A DNA stretch of 43,278 bases from Nematostella vectensis (Eukaryota; Cnidaria; Anthozoa; Actiniaria; Edwardsiidae): positions 1-43,278 of the forward strand of contig NW_026019275.1 in assembly GCF_932526225.1 (NCBI RefSeq). Reading direction: 5' to 3'. Shown piece by piece: positions 24,961 through 32,678 of the stretch. A program made the position numbers and the translations under genes. Position 1 is the first letter of the stretch; every line of letters begins with the position of its first letter. The notes below the pieces were generated by a model. That model was given only the letters and a program-made list of their open reading frames with translations. It searched no databases and was not told where the DNA came from.

Positions 24961-24983
24961 GAAGAAAAAAAAAAAAAAGAGAC
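24961..24983 (+). promoter_or_regulatory. A-rich leader before the protease gene
   Basis: AGAAG followed by a run of 14 or more A residues directly before GAGACATG. It resembles the A tract before the capsid gene. Function unknown. Confidence 0.35.
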
Positions 24984-25619
24984 ATGAATGCTGACCTCCA
25001 ACAGGACGCAATGTCCACGGAGGAGCTGGAGACTATAGCCCTCCGTGACCGTCATATAGAGCCTGTGTTCGAAGGGGTGTACCCCTCGGACCTTCTACCA
25101 ACCACTATCCCTGAGAATGGGTATGGCTACTCAGCATATATCATGAACACTGACCCTAGTGGCAGGCCTGGTACCCACTGGCTAGCAGCCTTCTTCACAC
25201 CAGACCGTTGCGAGTGGTTTGACAGTTTTGGGTTTGGTCCTGAGGCCTACGGAAAAGTAATGACAGACTTTTGCGCCTTGCGCCCCCGGCTGGTGACGAG
25301 CCCACACCGTCTCCAAGCTTTAAACTCAGCCGTGTGCGGACAGTATTGCCTATTCTTCCTGTACCACCGTACCCGCGGAGTTACCTTAAGGGAGATCGTC
25401 TCAAAGTTTGGTAGTCAGTATAATTGGAACGACCAAGTAGTGTGTTCGTTTGTGCACGATCTAGTTTGTCATGGCGCTGGTAGGGGCTGTGCCCAACGCA
25501 GGCGATGCCCTTGGCGCCAATGTGCTGTGAAACAACACCATTTAGTGCTAGGTGATAGTAACAATAACAATAGCAATAATAATAATTATAACAATCACAA
25601 CCTATGGATGTGGCCCTAG
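24984..25619 (+). CDS. Adenain-like cysteine protease (maturation protease)
   Basis: 211 aa. The catalytic layout matches adenovirus endopeptidase: His65 in GTHWLA, Asp80 in EWFDSFG, Gln111 and Cys118 in QALNSAVCGQYC. The Gln-to-Cys spacing is the same as in adenain (Q115, C122). It is expected to cleave capsid and core precursors during virion maturation. The C-terminal 50 residues are Cys/Arg-rich, then an Asn-rich tail coded by AAT/AAC repeats. The poly(A) signal follows at 25638. Confidence 0.93.
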   Translation: MNADLQQDAMSTEELETIALRDRHIEPVFEGVYPSDLLPTTIPENGYGYSAYIMNTDPSGRPGTHWLAAFFTPDRCEWFDSFGFGPEAYGKVMTDFCALRPRLVTSPHRLQALNSAVCGQYCLFFLYHRTRGVTLREIVSKFGSQYNWNDQVVCSFVHDLVCHGAGRGCAQRRRCPWRQCAVKQHHLVLGDSNNNNSNNNNYNNHNLWMWP

Positions 25620-25637
25620 TGTAGAGTGGTTCACTAC

Positions 25638-25643
25638 AATAAA
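25638..25643 (+). terminator. Poly(A) signal AATAAA after the protease gene
   Basis: 19 bp downstream of the stop. It may serve the whole capsid-protease cluster, since no other AATAAA was noted between integrase and here. Confidence 0.6.
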
Positions 25644-25693
25644 AAAACATGTAATGGGTACCCTGTGTCTTGACTCATTATTCCCCTATCGCT

Positions 25694-25701
25694 TATATAT
25701 A
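25694..25701 (+). promoter_or_regulatory. TATA box of the ATPase gene
   Basis: TATATATA, 50 bp before the ATG at 25751, the spacing seen for other genes of the element. Confidence 0.6.
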
Positions 25702-25750
25702 CTGGTGAGGGTAAAAAGTGGACGGCACTAGATCCCTCAGCCACCCCAGG

Positions 25751-26554
25751 ATGGAGGACCGACGGTTCCGTTGCCCGTGTGCCATTATGGTAGTTGGTCC
25801 AAGTCAATCAGGAAAAACTACATGGGTGCAGAGTTTGCTACGGCAAGCCCCTATGGCTTTTGACAAACGGTTCCATAAAATAGTTTGTTGTTACGGGCAG
25901 TGGCAACCCAAGTACGATTGGCTGCAGAAAAAACTAGGGGTTGAGTTCCACCAAGGACTGCCTGACTCTGTCACTGACCTGTTTGGGGAGCACGACACCC
26001 CTGGTCTGCTCATCATAGACGACTTGATGGACCAAATCGATAGGGCTTTGAAAATCTTCACCCAAGAGTCCCACCACCATGACATCACAACTATATTTAT
26101 CTCGCAGAACCTATTCCCCGGGGGAAAATCACGCACCGCCTCGATCAATAGCCATTTCTTTGTGTTGTTCAAGGACCCTAGGAACAAGTTAGGGATACGT
26201 ACACTAGCGCAGCAAGCGTTCCCGGGACAATTAGACTACGTTATGGATGCTTACGATCAAGCCACTAAAGACCCTTATAGTTGTCTGTTGGTCGACTTCC
26301 ACCAAACAACCCCTGACAACCTTCGCCTCCGCTCCAACATCCTACCAGAGCAGTCCCCCATGTACGCCTACCTCCCCAAAAACTCTAGAGGTAAGGATGC
26401 ATATATAGAGGGGGAGAATGGGTGTACCACATCAGTCAGCGATGCCCAACGTAAGAGGAAGAGGTCCAAGGGGAGGGTGGACCCCAGCGACCCGTATACG
26501 ACCCACGGCAAGCGCAAGGCGCAAGCCCGCGGAGTACACCCGCGCCAGGTATAG
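25751..26554 (+). CDS. Genome-packaging ATPase (FtsK/HerA type)
   Basis: 267 aa from the first ATG. Walker A GPSQSGKTT at residues 16-24 and Walker B LLIIDD at 86-91, then an ISQN sensor segment at 117-120. This order is that of the Polinton/adintovirus packaging ATPases, which pump DNA into capsids. The N-terminal start right before Walker A is normal for the family. The last 60 residues are Lys/Arg-rich. The end overlaps the next ORF by 137 bp. Confidence 0.92.
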   Translation: MEDRRFRCPCAIMVVGPSQSGKTTWVQSLLRQAPMAFDKRFHKIVCCYGQWQPKYDWLQKKLGVEFHQGLPDSVTDLFGEHDTPGLLIIDDLMDQIDRALKIFTQESHHHDITTIFISQNLFPGGKSRTASINSHFFVLFKDPRNKLGIRTLAQQAFPGQLDYVMDAYDQATKDPYSCLLVDFHQTTPDNLRLRSNILPEQSPMYAYLPKNSRGKDAYIEGENGCTTSVSDAQRKRKRSKGRVDPSDPYTTHGKRKAQARGVHPRQV

Positions 26555-27575
26555 GGCTGAGGCACGGTACAACAAACGCCTCGGGTTGGAGCCACCAACA
26601 CCCCCTAGCGGAGTTACCCCCCTCTCCTCATCTAGCAAGTCGTCAACACCACCACCATCGTCACCGCGATCGTGGACCCAGTTTGCACCACGAACACTCT
26701 CGCGGTACAGCAGCAAACGCTCAGGGCCAGGGCCATTATTGTCATCAGCATCGTCATCATCATCATCATCACCACACCCACAGCCACTCCCGTCACTACC
26801 AACACCACTCAACACAGCTCTCCCACCACTCTCTCCCATAGCATCATCGACCCCAGCCAATCTACCCCAACCGACCTCCCCCCTGGGGGTACCCCCCACT
26901 TGGGCTGGTTATTCAGGCCTATCGGATGCGTCACTAGCGCTTTCCCCCGGGAGAGTATACAGTGAGCCTGGCAGAAAGCGGCAAAAGAAAGTAAAGACAC
27001 CAAAACGGGCGTCCAGTGCCGCAGGGCGCACTCATCATAAGAAGAAATCACCACCACAGGGAGGTGTTCTCCAACGATTCCTGGATTGGGGTAGTGCAAA
27101 CCCACTACCCAACCCCGAAGCAACTGCAATCGCCAATACGACGGTGGACCAAAGCCAGTTACGCCCGCCTGGGAGCTATGGGTCACCTACCACATTCTCA
27201 GCGATAAGACCACTAGGGTCACATGGTTCCACGATCCGTACACCCTCCACACCCTCCAGGAGTACCTCTCGTAGGGGGTCAAGGCGCAGAGCTGGGGGAA
27301 GTGGAGGAGGTGGAGGTGGGGGTGGGGGTAGTGGTGGTAGTGGCGGTAGTGGTGGAAGAGGAGGGAGGAGGAGGGGTGGAAGAGGGAGAGGTGGAAGAGC
27401 GACCACAACAACAAGAAAGTGCGTCACCCAAAAGAGACGTCGCGCAGATGGGACCAATGTCACCAAAACAAAGTGCGTCACCACCCAACGTGTAGACAAC
27501 CAACAAGTTGGTGGCGGTGTTGGTGGAGTCGACAGTGCTGCAAATAACCCACCATGGAGGTCCGTTTGGGTGTGA
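26418..27575 (+). CDS. Large basic low-complexity protein, putative core protein
   Basis: 385 aa. The N-terminal 60 residues are Arg-rich, then come Ser/Pro-rich stretches (poly-Ser coded by TCA repeats), a KKVKTPKRAS basic patch near residue 195, and a Gly/Arg box around 290-330 followed by two CVTxxRR-like segments (KCVTQKRRR, KCVTTQR). It looks like a DNA- or RNA-binding virion core protein, but no family is recognised. It begins inside the ATPase gene, with TATATAG about 15 bp upstream of the ATG, so a downstream ATG (26442) or spliced leader is possible. Confidence 0.6.
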   Translation: MGVPHQSAMPNVRGRGPRGGWTPATRIRPTASARRKPAEYTRARYRAEARYNKRLGLEPPTPPSGVTPLSSSSKSSTPPPSSPRSWTQFAPRTLSRYSSKRSGPGPLLSSASSSSSSSPHPQPLPSLPTPLNTALPPLSPIASSTPANLPQPTSPLGVPPTWAGYSGLSDASLALSPGRVYSEPGRKRQKKVKTPKRASSAAGRTHHKKKSPPQGGVLQRFLDWGSANPLPNPEATAIANTTVDQSQLRPPGSYGSPTTFSAIRPLGSHGSTIRTPSTPSRSTSRRGSRRRAGGSGGGGGGGGGSGGSGGSGGRGGRRRGGRGRGGRATTTTRKCVTQKRRRADGTNVTKTKCVTTQRVDNQQVGGGVGGVDSAANNPPWRSVWV

Positions 27576-27622
27576 AAAAACTCGTAAATAACAAGTGACA
27601 AACACCACAACACCATTCCACT

Positions 27623-27793
27623 ATGAGACATCGTGTGAGCAAGAACCGTTGTACTAGGTTGAGGGGGAGAGTGTGTAAGAGAAGGGGCAGACCCCGTCGC
27701 TACAGACAGAGGGGTAGGGGTACGCAGCGTGGTAGAGGCAGGAAAGAATGGCACCTCCTTGGGGTACCACTAAGCCAATGGAAAGCGCTTTAG
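27623..27793 (+). CDS. Small protamine/pVII-like basic protein 1
   Basis: 56 aa, about 40% Arg/Lys in residues 1-42 (RGRPRRYRQRGRGTQRGRGR), then an uncharged WHLLGVPL tail. Closely related to the ORF at 27834, with the same leader and the RRYRQRGRGTQRGRG core. It probably condenses the genome in the particle. The tail differs from its paralogue, so it may be a truncated duplicate. Confidence 0.6.
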   Translation: MRHRVSKNRCTRLRGRVCKRRGRPRRYRQRGRGTQRGRGRKEWHLLGVPLSQWKAL

Positions 27794-27794
27794 G

Positions 27795-27801
27795 ATAAAT
27801 A
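27795..27801 (+). promoter_or_regulatory. TATA-like box of basic protein 2
   Basis: ATAAATA, 33 bp before the ATG; the equivalent position before basic protein 1 has gtaaataac. Confidence 0.4.
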
Positions 27802-27833
27802 GCGGACGACTAACACCACTACACCACTCCGCT

Positions 27834-28037
27834 ATGGGACGCCGCGTGAGAAGGACCCAACGTACTAGGTTGAGGAGGGGAGTGTGTAAGAAAAGGGGCA
27901 GACCCCGCCGCTACAGACAGAGGGGTAGGGGTACGCAGCGTGGTAGGGGTATGCAGCGTGGTAGGGGTATGCAGCGTGGGCCCCAAGATTACATCGGTGC
28001 TATGTACGATACTGTAAAAACCCTCATGGGTAAATGA
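27834..28037 (+). CDS. Small protamine/pVII-like basic protein 2
   Basis: 67 aa. Arg-rich core with three RGR(G)xQRG-type repeats (RGTQRG, RGMQRG, RGMQRG), then a neutral C terminus (DYIGAMYDTVKTLMGK). Tandem duplicate of the gene 211 bp upstream. Likely virion core DNA-binding protein; role inferred from composition and position. Confidence 0.68.
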   Translation: MGRRVRRTQRTRLRRGVCKKRGRPRRYRQRGRGTQRGRGMQRGRGMQRGPQDYIGAMYDTVKTLMGK

Positions 28038-28053
28038 CTCCAATCACTCGACC

Positions 28054-28236
28054 ATGGTATTGAGAAAGAGCGGACGCTTCGCGAGAAGACGCACCAAACG
28101 TGTTACACGCGTCAAAAGGGGAAGACATACACGTAGGGGAGTGTACGCTGGTAAAACGGTACAGCATGGTGGGCGTTACCGGAAACTCTGGGTGACAGGA
28201 CGTGAATTGGATAGGATTGACCCCGCATGGTTGTAG
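28054..28236 (+). CDS. Small basic core-like protein 3
   Basis: 60 aa in CCATGG context. The first 45 residues are Arg/Lys-rich (RFARRRTKRVTRVKRGRHTRR); the end is acidic-neutral (ELDRIDPAWL). Unrelated in sequence to the two upstream protamine-like genes. Only 16 nt after the previous stop. Confidence 0.65.
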   Translation: MVLRKSGRFARRRTKRVTRVKRGRHTRRGVYAGKTVQHGGRYRKLWVTGRELDRIDPAWL

Positions 28237-28244
28237 CTCTACCC

Positions 28245-28252
28245 TATAAAAA
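28245..28252 (+). promoter_or_regulatory. TATA box of the pX-like gene
   Basis: TATAAAAA, 40 bp before the ATG. Confidence 0.65.
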
Positions 28253-28284
28253 AAGGGGAGGTACTCCATCGGTACCATTCCACC

Positions 28285-28635
28285 ATGTCACGCCGGTTGA
28301 AGAGGAACGCTAAGTTCCTGAATGACCTTTCTACCAGCAAAGGTAGAACAAGACAATACCTCCTAAAAAAAGCCTCTGGTGAGCAAGTAAACGCGTTGGG
28401 TGAGATTGCCCACAACCTGCTAAGAGGCAACGTCCCCCTCAGCAAAGTACAACGGAGCAAACTAAGCGCCCACAAACACAGGCTACGTACCCTAGCAAAC
28501 AAGAGACTACCAGCAAGGGAGAGGAAAAAAATGCTCGTAACCCAACGTGGGGGATGGGCTATCCCACTCCTACTAGGTGCCCTAGGAGGTACCGCAGGGG
28601 TACCCCTGGTCCAGAAACTCATTGGAAAAATATAA
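28285..28635 (+). CDS. pX-like basic/amphipathic virion protein
   Basis: 116 aa. A Lys/Arg-rich helical body leads to RKKMLVTQRGG followed by a hydrophobic end (IPLLLGALGGTAGVPLV). This basic body plus QRGG and Gly/Leu tail is a pattern I recall from small conserved proteins of animal Polintons and adintoviruses, likened to adenovirus pX. It may help package DNA or disrupt membranes. The assignment is by pattern only. Confidence 0.68.
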   Translation: MSRRLKRNAKFLNDLSTSKGRTRQYLLKKASGEQVNALGEIAHNLLRGNVPLSKVQRSKLSAHKHRLRTLANKRLPARERKKMLVTQRGGWAIPLLLGALGGTAGVPLVQKLIGKI

Positions 28636-28638
28636 ATA
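28631..28638 (+). promoter_or_regulatory. TATA box before the gene at 28685
   Basis: TATAAATA overlapping the upstream stop codon region, 54 bp before the ATG. Confidence 0.6.
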
Positions 28639-28684
28639 AGGCCAAGGGGTAACCATACCACCCAGTCTACCCAAGATAGTCACC

Positions 28685-29143
28685 ATGTCGACACAAAAAG
28701 GGGGAGCCTACCGTATGGCCTTGGTACCTGAGCATATGGCAAACCTACTGGTAACCAAGGAGAAGGTTACCATGGCACCACAGCTGCAGATTGTGGCACG
28801 GCTGGACAAAGATATACAGAGGATCCTAAACAACAAAACATTACCATTGGAGGTAAAAGTACGCCTCTACAACACAGCGCTGATGCAATGGTTAGATTGG
28901 ATCCAAGAAGCCAAGGACAGTGGGAAGGGTGGGGATAAAGAGACTGATGCCCAACTTAGGTCCCCCTATGGCCTCCCCTCACCGCCAAGCAGGTCACCAA
29001 GCACACCCTTCGCACGTAGCAAACTGGCCTTACCAACGCCACCCTATAGCACACCAAGGACCACAAAACCAAAAGCCAAAAAGTCAGCTGAGAGTGTGAG
29101 AAGACAGATAGCAAAAACAATAGAGAGATGGGACGATCTTTGA
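28685..29143 (+). CDS. Conserved Polinton helical protein, function unknown
   Basis: 152 aa. The first 85 residues contain MALVPEHMANLL, then a RLDKDIQRILNNKTLPLEVK helix and VRLYNTALMQWLDW. This matches the layout (a VPE start, a short linker, LP-x-E-x-KVKLYN-like) of a small helical protein I recall as common in Polinton-like elements. The C-terminal half is Pro/Ser/Thr-rich and then basic. Probably a virion or assembly component. Last gene of the plus-strand late cluster; AATAAA follows at 29195. Confidence 0.68.
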   Translation: MSTQKGGAYRMALVPEHMANLLVTKEKVTMAPQLQIVARLDKDIQRILNNKTLPLEVKVRLYNTALMQWLDWIQEAKDSGKGGDKETDAQLRSPYGLPSPPSRSPSTPFARSKLALPTPPYSTPRTTKPKAKKSAESVRRQIAKTIERWDDL

Positions 29144-29194
29144 AAGGGGAAAACAACACGCTGTAATGCATGGTTCTCTTTTTTTTTTAATAGC

Positions 29195-29200
29195 AATAAA
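29195..29200 (+). terminator. Poly(A) signal AATAAA of the late cluster
   Basis: 52 bp after the stop at 29143; the convergent minus-strand gene ends 36 bp further on. Confidence 0.6.
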
Positions 29201-29235
29201 AACACCTTAATACATGTGTACTGTGATAGCTCTTA

Positions 29236-30153
29236 CTAGTAGGTCCTAGTTAGTTCAAGTAGGCTCTTCTTCTTTCCCCCCACCCCCTCCCTTACAACGC
29301 CCGCGCCCCCACACACAGGGTGGGTACATTTCCATATCTTATTACACTCCTCTACATCCTTTTGGAGGTTATAGCACTCCATCCGTTTGTCATACTCAAG
29401 ACAGCTCTCAGGGTCGGTAAACATGCACACACGCCGTTGGTTGGTTCTCAACCACTTGCCAAACAGATAGACCTCGGCCTTGGGGCAGTGCTTGGGGGCA
29501 TCGGAGAAGGCGGAGTAAAGATGATGTCCACATGCCTTCTCGTGAGCACCCGTCATAAAGCTCACGTGCATGTTGCTGTAGTGCTCATGCAACTCTTGGT
29601 ACTTGGGGCAACCAAACACTTCCAAGTTCACGAAAGGAATGCTAAGGTCCATAAGGAGCCGGCGCTCGCAGCTACCACCCTTGTACCCAACAATCCCCCC
29701 TTGGCCGTAGAAATCGTACCACCCTTTGACGACACGCCCCAGCTCAGCGTGAGGGATGCTGGAGCCAGCTGTAAGGTCAAACTTCAGCCCTGTGACATTT
29801 TGCGTGACATAGCGTGCTACCCTCCTGTCTTTTTGGGAGAGCTCGCTGTACCTCATAGGGAAGGTGAAGTGTCTGCCAATCACCTCGTCATTGTGATGAA
29901 AGAACCCCACCTCCTTGCAATGGAACACGCCATTCACATAAAACCCATCCTCGTCGAGGATACATGTAATGCTCTGGAAGACACCCTCTTGCGCAACACA
30001 TGGTTCAAAGGGACCACGGAGCGTGTCGTAGAAAGGCCCACGCAGTACATAATTGGTGTAGTCCAATACGCCTGGTATCAACCCCCACTGTTCCCATCCA
30101 CTGACCCATCTTCCACTCTCTTGCTCTCCACTGGGATCTTTCCCTGTAGCCAT
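29236..30153 (-). CDS. Cys/His-rich protein of Polinton type, unknown (5' end uncertain)
   Basis: 305 aa from the first in-frame ATG. Features: LDEDGFYVNG and KEVGFFHHND near residue 65-85, a VGYKGGSCERRLL stretch, FGCPKYQEL, and a Cys/His tail (HCPKAEVYLFGKWL and three later Cys). The layout reminds me of an uncharacterised protein often seen in cnidarian Polinton copies and might be a nuclease-like fold; low certainty. The frame is open upstream to 30279 without ATG. The promoter-proximal ATG (30269, CCATGG) is in another frame and opens 63 codons with a hydrophobic span, so splicing, frameshifting or a frameshift mutation may join them. Confidence 0.6.
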   Translation of the reverse strand: MATGKDPSGEQESGRWVSGWEQWGLIPGVLDYTNYVLRGPFYDTLRGPFEPCVAQEGVFQSITCILDEDGFYVNGVFHCKEVGFFHHNDEVIGRHFTFPMRYSELSQKDRRVARYVTQNVTGLKFDLTAGSSIPHAELGRVVKGWYDFYGQGGIVGYKGGSCERRLLMDLSIPFVNLEVFGCPKYQELHEHYSNMHVSFMTGAHEKACGHHLYSAFSDAPKHCPKAEVYLFGKWLRTNQRRVCMFTDPESCLEYDKRMECYNLQKDVEECNKIWKCTHPVCGGAGVVREGVGGKKKSLLELTRTY

Positions 30154-30538
30154 TCCGTAAATTCCCAACACAATAAGGAGAAAGTGATACGCGCGCCAAA
30201 AAAGAGACCAACCCCAAACGAACACCCTCTGACGAACGAGGTGAAAGCTTCCTCCCACACTGGCGCCATGGATGCACAAAGAAACGCGTTAATAAACCCT
30301 CACCCTTTTATATATAGGTTGGAAACACCCTCACAAACCAATCAACACCGATGTACAATACTGTCCAATCACACACTTTGTTATATCACAAAAGAAACAC
30401 CTAAACCAATAAGAGAGTAGTACCCAAAACTCTAGGCCAATCACAGCACACTTCCTCATAAAACGTCAGAGCTGACGTCACCCCACAAGCGTATAAATTG
30501 CAGCACTCACCCTGAGATACTCTCATACTAGCACAACT
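30154..30538. promoter_or_regulatory. Divergent promoter region between the Cys/His-rich and RING genes
   Basis: Minus strand: TATATATAAAAGG-type box at 30316-30305. Plus strand: TGACGTCA at 30473-30480 and TATAAAT at 30492-30498, 41 bp before the RING ATG; several CCAAT boxes lie between (for example near 30338, 30398 and 30438). The lower part (30154-30269) also holds the small hydrophobic ORF described with the minus-strand gene. Confidence 0.65.
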
Positions 30539-31728
30539 ATGGCTAGGACATCCCACCTAGAGCCTCTCACCAAAAAGTTCTGCGAACTAGCAAAGGACAC
30601 CAACGACTCTGAGAGGTTGGCATGCATCATTTGCCAAGACGACAGGGAGACCAGTAACACATCCCTCACCCTATTGAGCCGTCTACCCTGTTGTAGACAA
30701 CCATGCCATCAACAATGCTTCTGGAAATGGATACATACCCATCGCACCGAAAGTATCACATGCCCACACTGTAGGTACGTCTTCCCAGATACGACAAGAG
30801 GGGTGGTCTTATGGGTCGACAGTAACTTTAAACCCACGTACACAGACCACCCAGCGGAGCAAATCATCGTGGAGGAGAAGACCAAAATACAACCGGCCTT
30901 CGACCGGTTCAAACAATTCATGGCACTTTACCCTGCCCACTACAGAAGTCGTTTCTTCATTGGGGTACTGTGCAGGGAATGCGACCCTATAGCCCAAAAA
31001 ATATGCGAAAAGGAAGACCGCCACGACTTCGAGCTCCCTCTCTTGCTCCCACGCCGCTCCATAAGCACCTTCTCCCACCAATACAACAACCAAATCACTA
31101 AGTACGGTGAGTGGCTTTGGGAAGTAGATGCCAATAACGAGTACCATTGGCTCAGGGAGGACATCACACCACCGCCACCCCCCGAGGGGCACGACAAAAG
31201 AGCCCAATACGAAAGCGATAGGGTTGCCTTCATGGAAAACGTGGACGACTCACTCTTCCATCCGCAATCCTACGTCCATGCTTTCAAAGATTCCTACGCT
31301 GCGTGGGCCTTAGATTTACCTACCGGTAAATGGGTTTGGGAAACCTACGATGCCACCTTTGTGGTACCACCGCCCCCTTACTCCCACTTTCTATGGGAGA
31401 GGTACGCCCAGGACCCTATAGGATGGTGTGCACGCGACCACCCCTGGAGCCGTGACTACACGGAACAAAACGATGGTATCCTCGAGAGCGACGAAACGAT
31501 GGCTGAGGAAGAGGGGGAGGAGGAAGAAGACAACTCAATACTCCACTCACTACTCAACCCCCCCACCACTTGGGCTGAACGCCATGGGGAGGACGAGGAC
31601 GAGGTGGAAGACGACGAAGGGGTATTATACGCCAACCAACCAGCCAACCCACAACACTCGCGCAGATTCCAACGGTATCGTGCCAGACAAATAGCCCAAG
31701 CCCTAATGCAAGTACGTGCAGATTACCA

Positions 31729-31788
<60 letters not shown>

Positions 31789-31957
31789 CGAAACCGAAGA
31801 GGTGGATAGAGAGGCAGCTACACGGACACCATCGCCCAACGAGCAACAGGTGATACAAGAGAATAATAAACGACTAACACGCCTAGTTTGGATAATAAAC
31901 TCGGTGGGGGGATCACTAATAATACTACTAGTACTACTATTGGTGTTGCTGGGGTAA
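30539..31957 (+). CDS. RING-finger protein with C-terminal membrane anchor (unspliced form)
   Basis: 472 aa. RING-type finger at residues 29-78: C29-x2-C32, C51/C52, C56-H57, C60, then C75-x2-C78. A middle region has several Trp-rich WxWExxx segments (YGEWLWEVD, TGKWVWETYD, SHFLWERY). An acidic stretch (about 320-370) and a long poly-Asn run (AAC repeat) come before the end. Residues about 447-471 are a hydrophobic anchor (IILLVLLLVLL). A CAG|GTGATA donor lies in phase 0 after codon 437, just before the anchor. A RING protein suggests ubiquitin-ligase activity on a host or viral target (inference). TATA and CRE lie upstream. Confidence 0.82.
31728..31791 (+). repeat. (AAC)n microsatellite coding poly-Asn
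   Basis: About 20 AAC triplets inside the RING gene. A second AAC run codes Asn at the start of the alternative exon of the coiled-coil gene (about 13664-13696, minus strand). Confidence 0.9.
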
Positions 31958-31990
31958 AAAAACACAACTAACACATTACTCCCCCTGCAG
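31850..31990 (+). other. Retained/optional intron encoding the RING protein anchor
   Basis: 141 nt, GTGATA at the start and CCCCCTGCAG at the end. Exons on either side are phase 0. The membrane-anchor codons and unspliced stop lie inside. Confidence 0.7.
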
Positions 31991-32548
31991 GTTGCAAGCG
32001 ATGTACGGGACAGTGAGCAAGTTGTCTACAACCTACGCAGGGGGAGGACAATACGCCCCTTCCCCACTAACCTACAAAGAATAAGACAACTCAGAAGACA
32101 GCCATCACCCATACGGGTACGGGCACCCACGGCCCAAAGCACCGAAGAAACCAGTCGGAACCTGGCGCAACTTAGCCTATTGCAGCGTAGGGGACATCCA
32201 CCTCTCCCGCGACTACGCTTGCGCCTGACGCGCCTGACGCCACCACAACCACCACAACCACCACAACCACAACCCCCGGAGCAACAAGGACCAGAGGTAC
32301 AGTCACAAATGGAAGCAAACAACGTACGTAATATAATGGAGCGTATGGTAATCCGCCCAACCTCCCGCCCCTCTTTTGTAGACCCAAGAATCTACGAACA
32401 GGTCAGAGCCCACATAGACGCAGTGGTACAACGCCGTCTGAACTCCGTAGAGTCCCCCGCACAGATCACACACCTCCCAACGGAAGAAGAGATAGAGGAG
32501 TTCCAGCGCTTTAGTCTAGGACTGATAATGGACACTTACTACGGATAA
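31991..32548 (+). CDS. Alternative exon 2 of the RING gene (soluble C terminus)
   Basis: 186 codons including stop, open from the acceptor at 31990. Its first ATG in frame is far inside (about codon 102), so translation most likely comes from the upstream exon. It encodes an Arg-rich first half, a Pro/Gln stretch (PPQPPQPPQ) and a helical C terminus ending in GLIMDTYYG. The phase-0 junction with codon 437 of the RING ORF would replace the membrane anchor by this 185-residue tail. Confidence 0.75.
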   Translation, partial: VASDVRDSEQVVYNLRRGRTIRPFPTNLQRIRQLRRQPSPIRVRAPTAQSTEETSRNLAQLSLLQRRGHPPLPRLRLRLTRLTPPQPPQPPQPQPPEQQGPEVQSQMEANNVRNIMERMVIRPTSRPSFVDPRIYEQVRAHIDAVVQRRLNSVESPAQITHLPTEEEIEEFQRFSLGLIMDTYYG

Positions 32549-32610
32549 GGGGTAGCTAAAAAAGTAATTTTGTAAACAAGACAACTCCCTCTTTACTATA
32601 TCCTTTTTTT

Positions 32611-32616
32611 TTTATT
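32611..32616 (-). terminator. Poly(A) signal AATAAA (minus strand)
   Basis: On the minus strand, about 63 bp past the stop of the gene at 32679-33635, next to an A-rich tract. Confidence 0.55.
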
Positions 32617-32678
32617 AAAAAATTGCACAAACTGCTACAAGCATAAGACTAGTGTCCTCTCTTTCTCACAAAAACACC

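Noticed and set aside
27176-27754. Proline-rich minus-strand frame of 192 codons
   Set aside because: Complement of the Gly-rich coding region of the gene at 26418.
29320-30420. 366-codon plus-strand frame
   Set aside because: Antisense of the Cys/His-rich gene; the minus frame has Polinton-like motifs and its own TATA, and the plus frame has no recognisable features.
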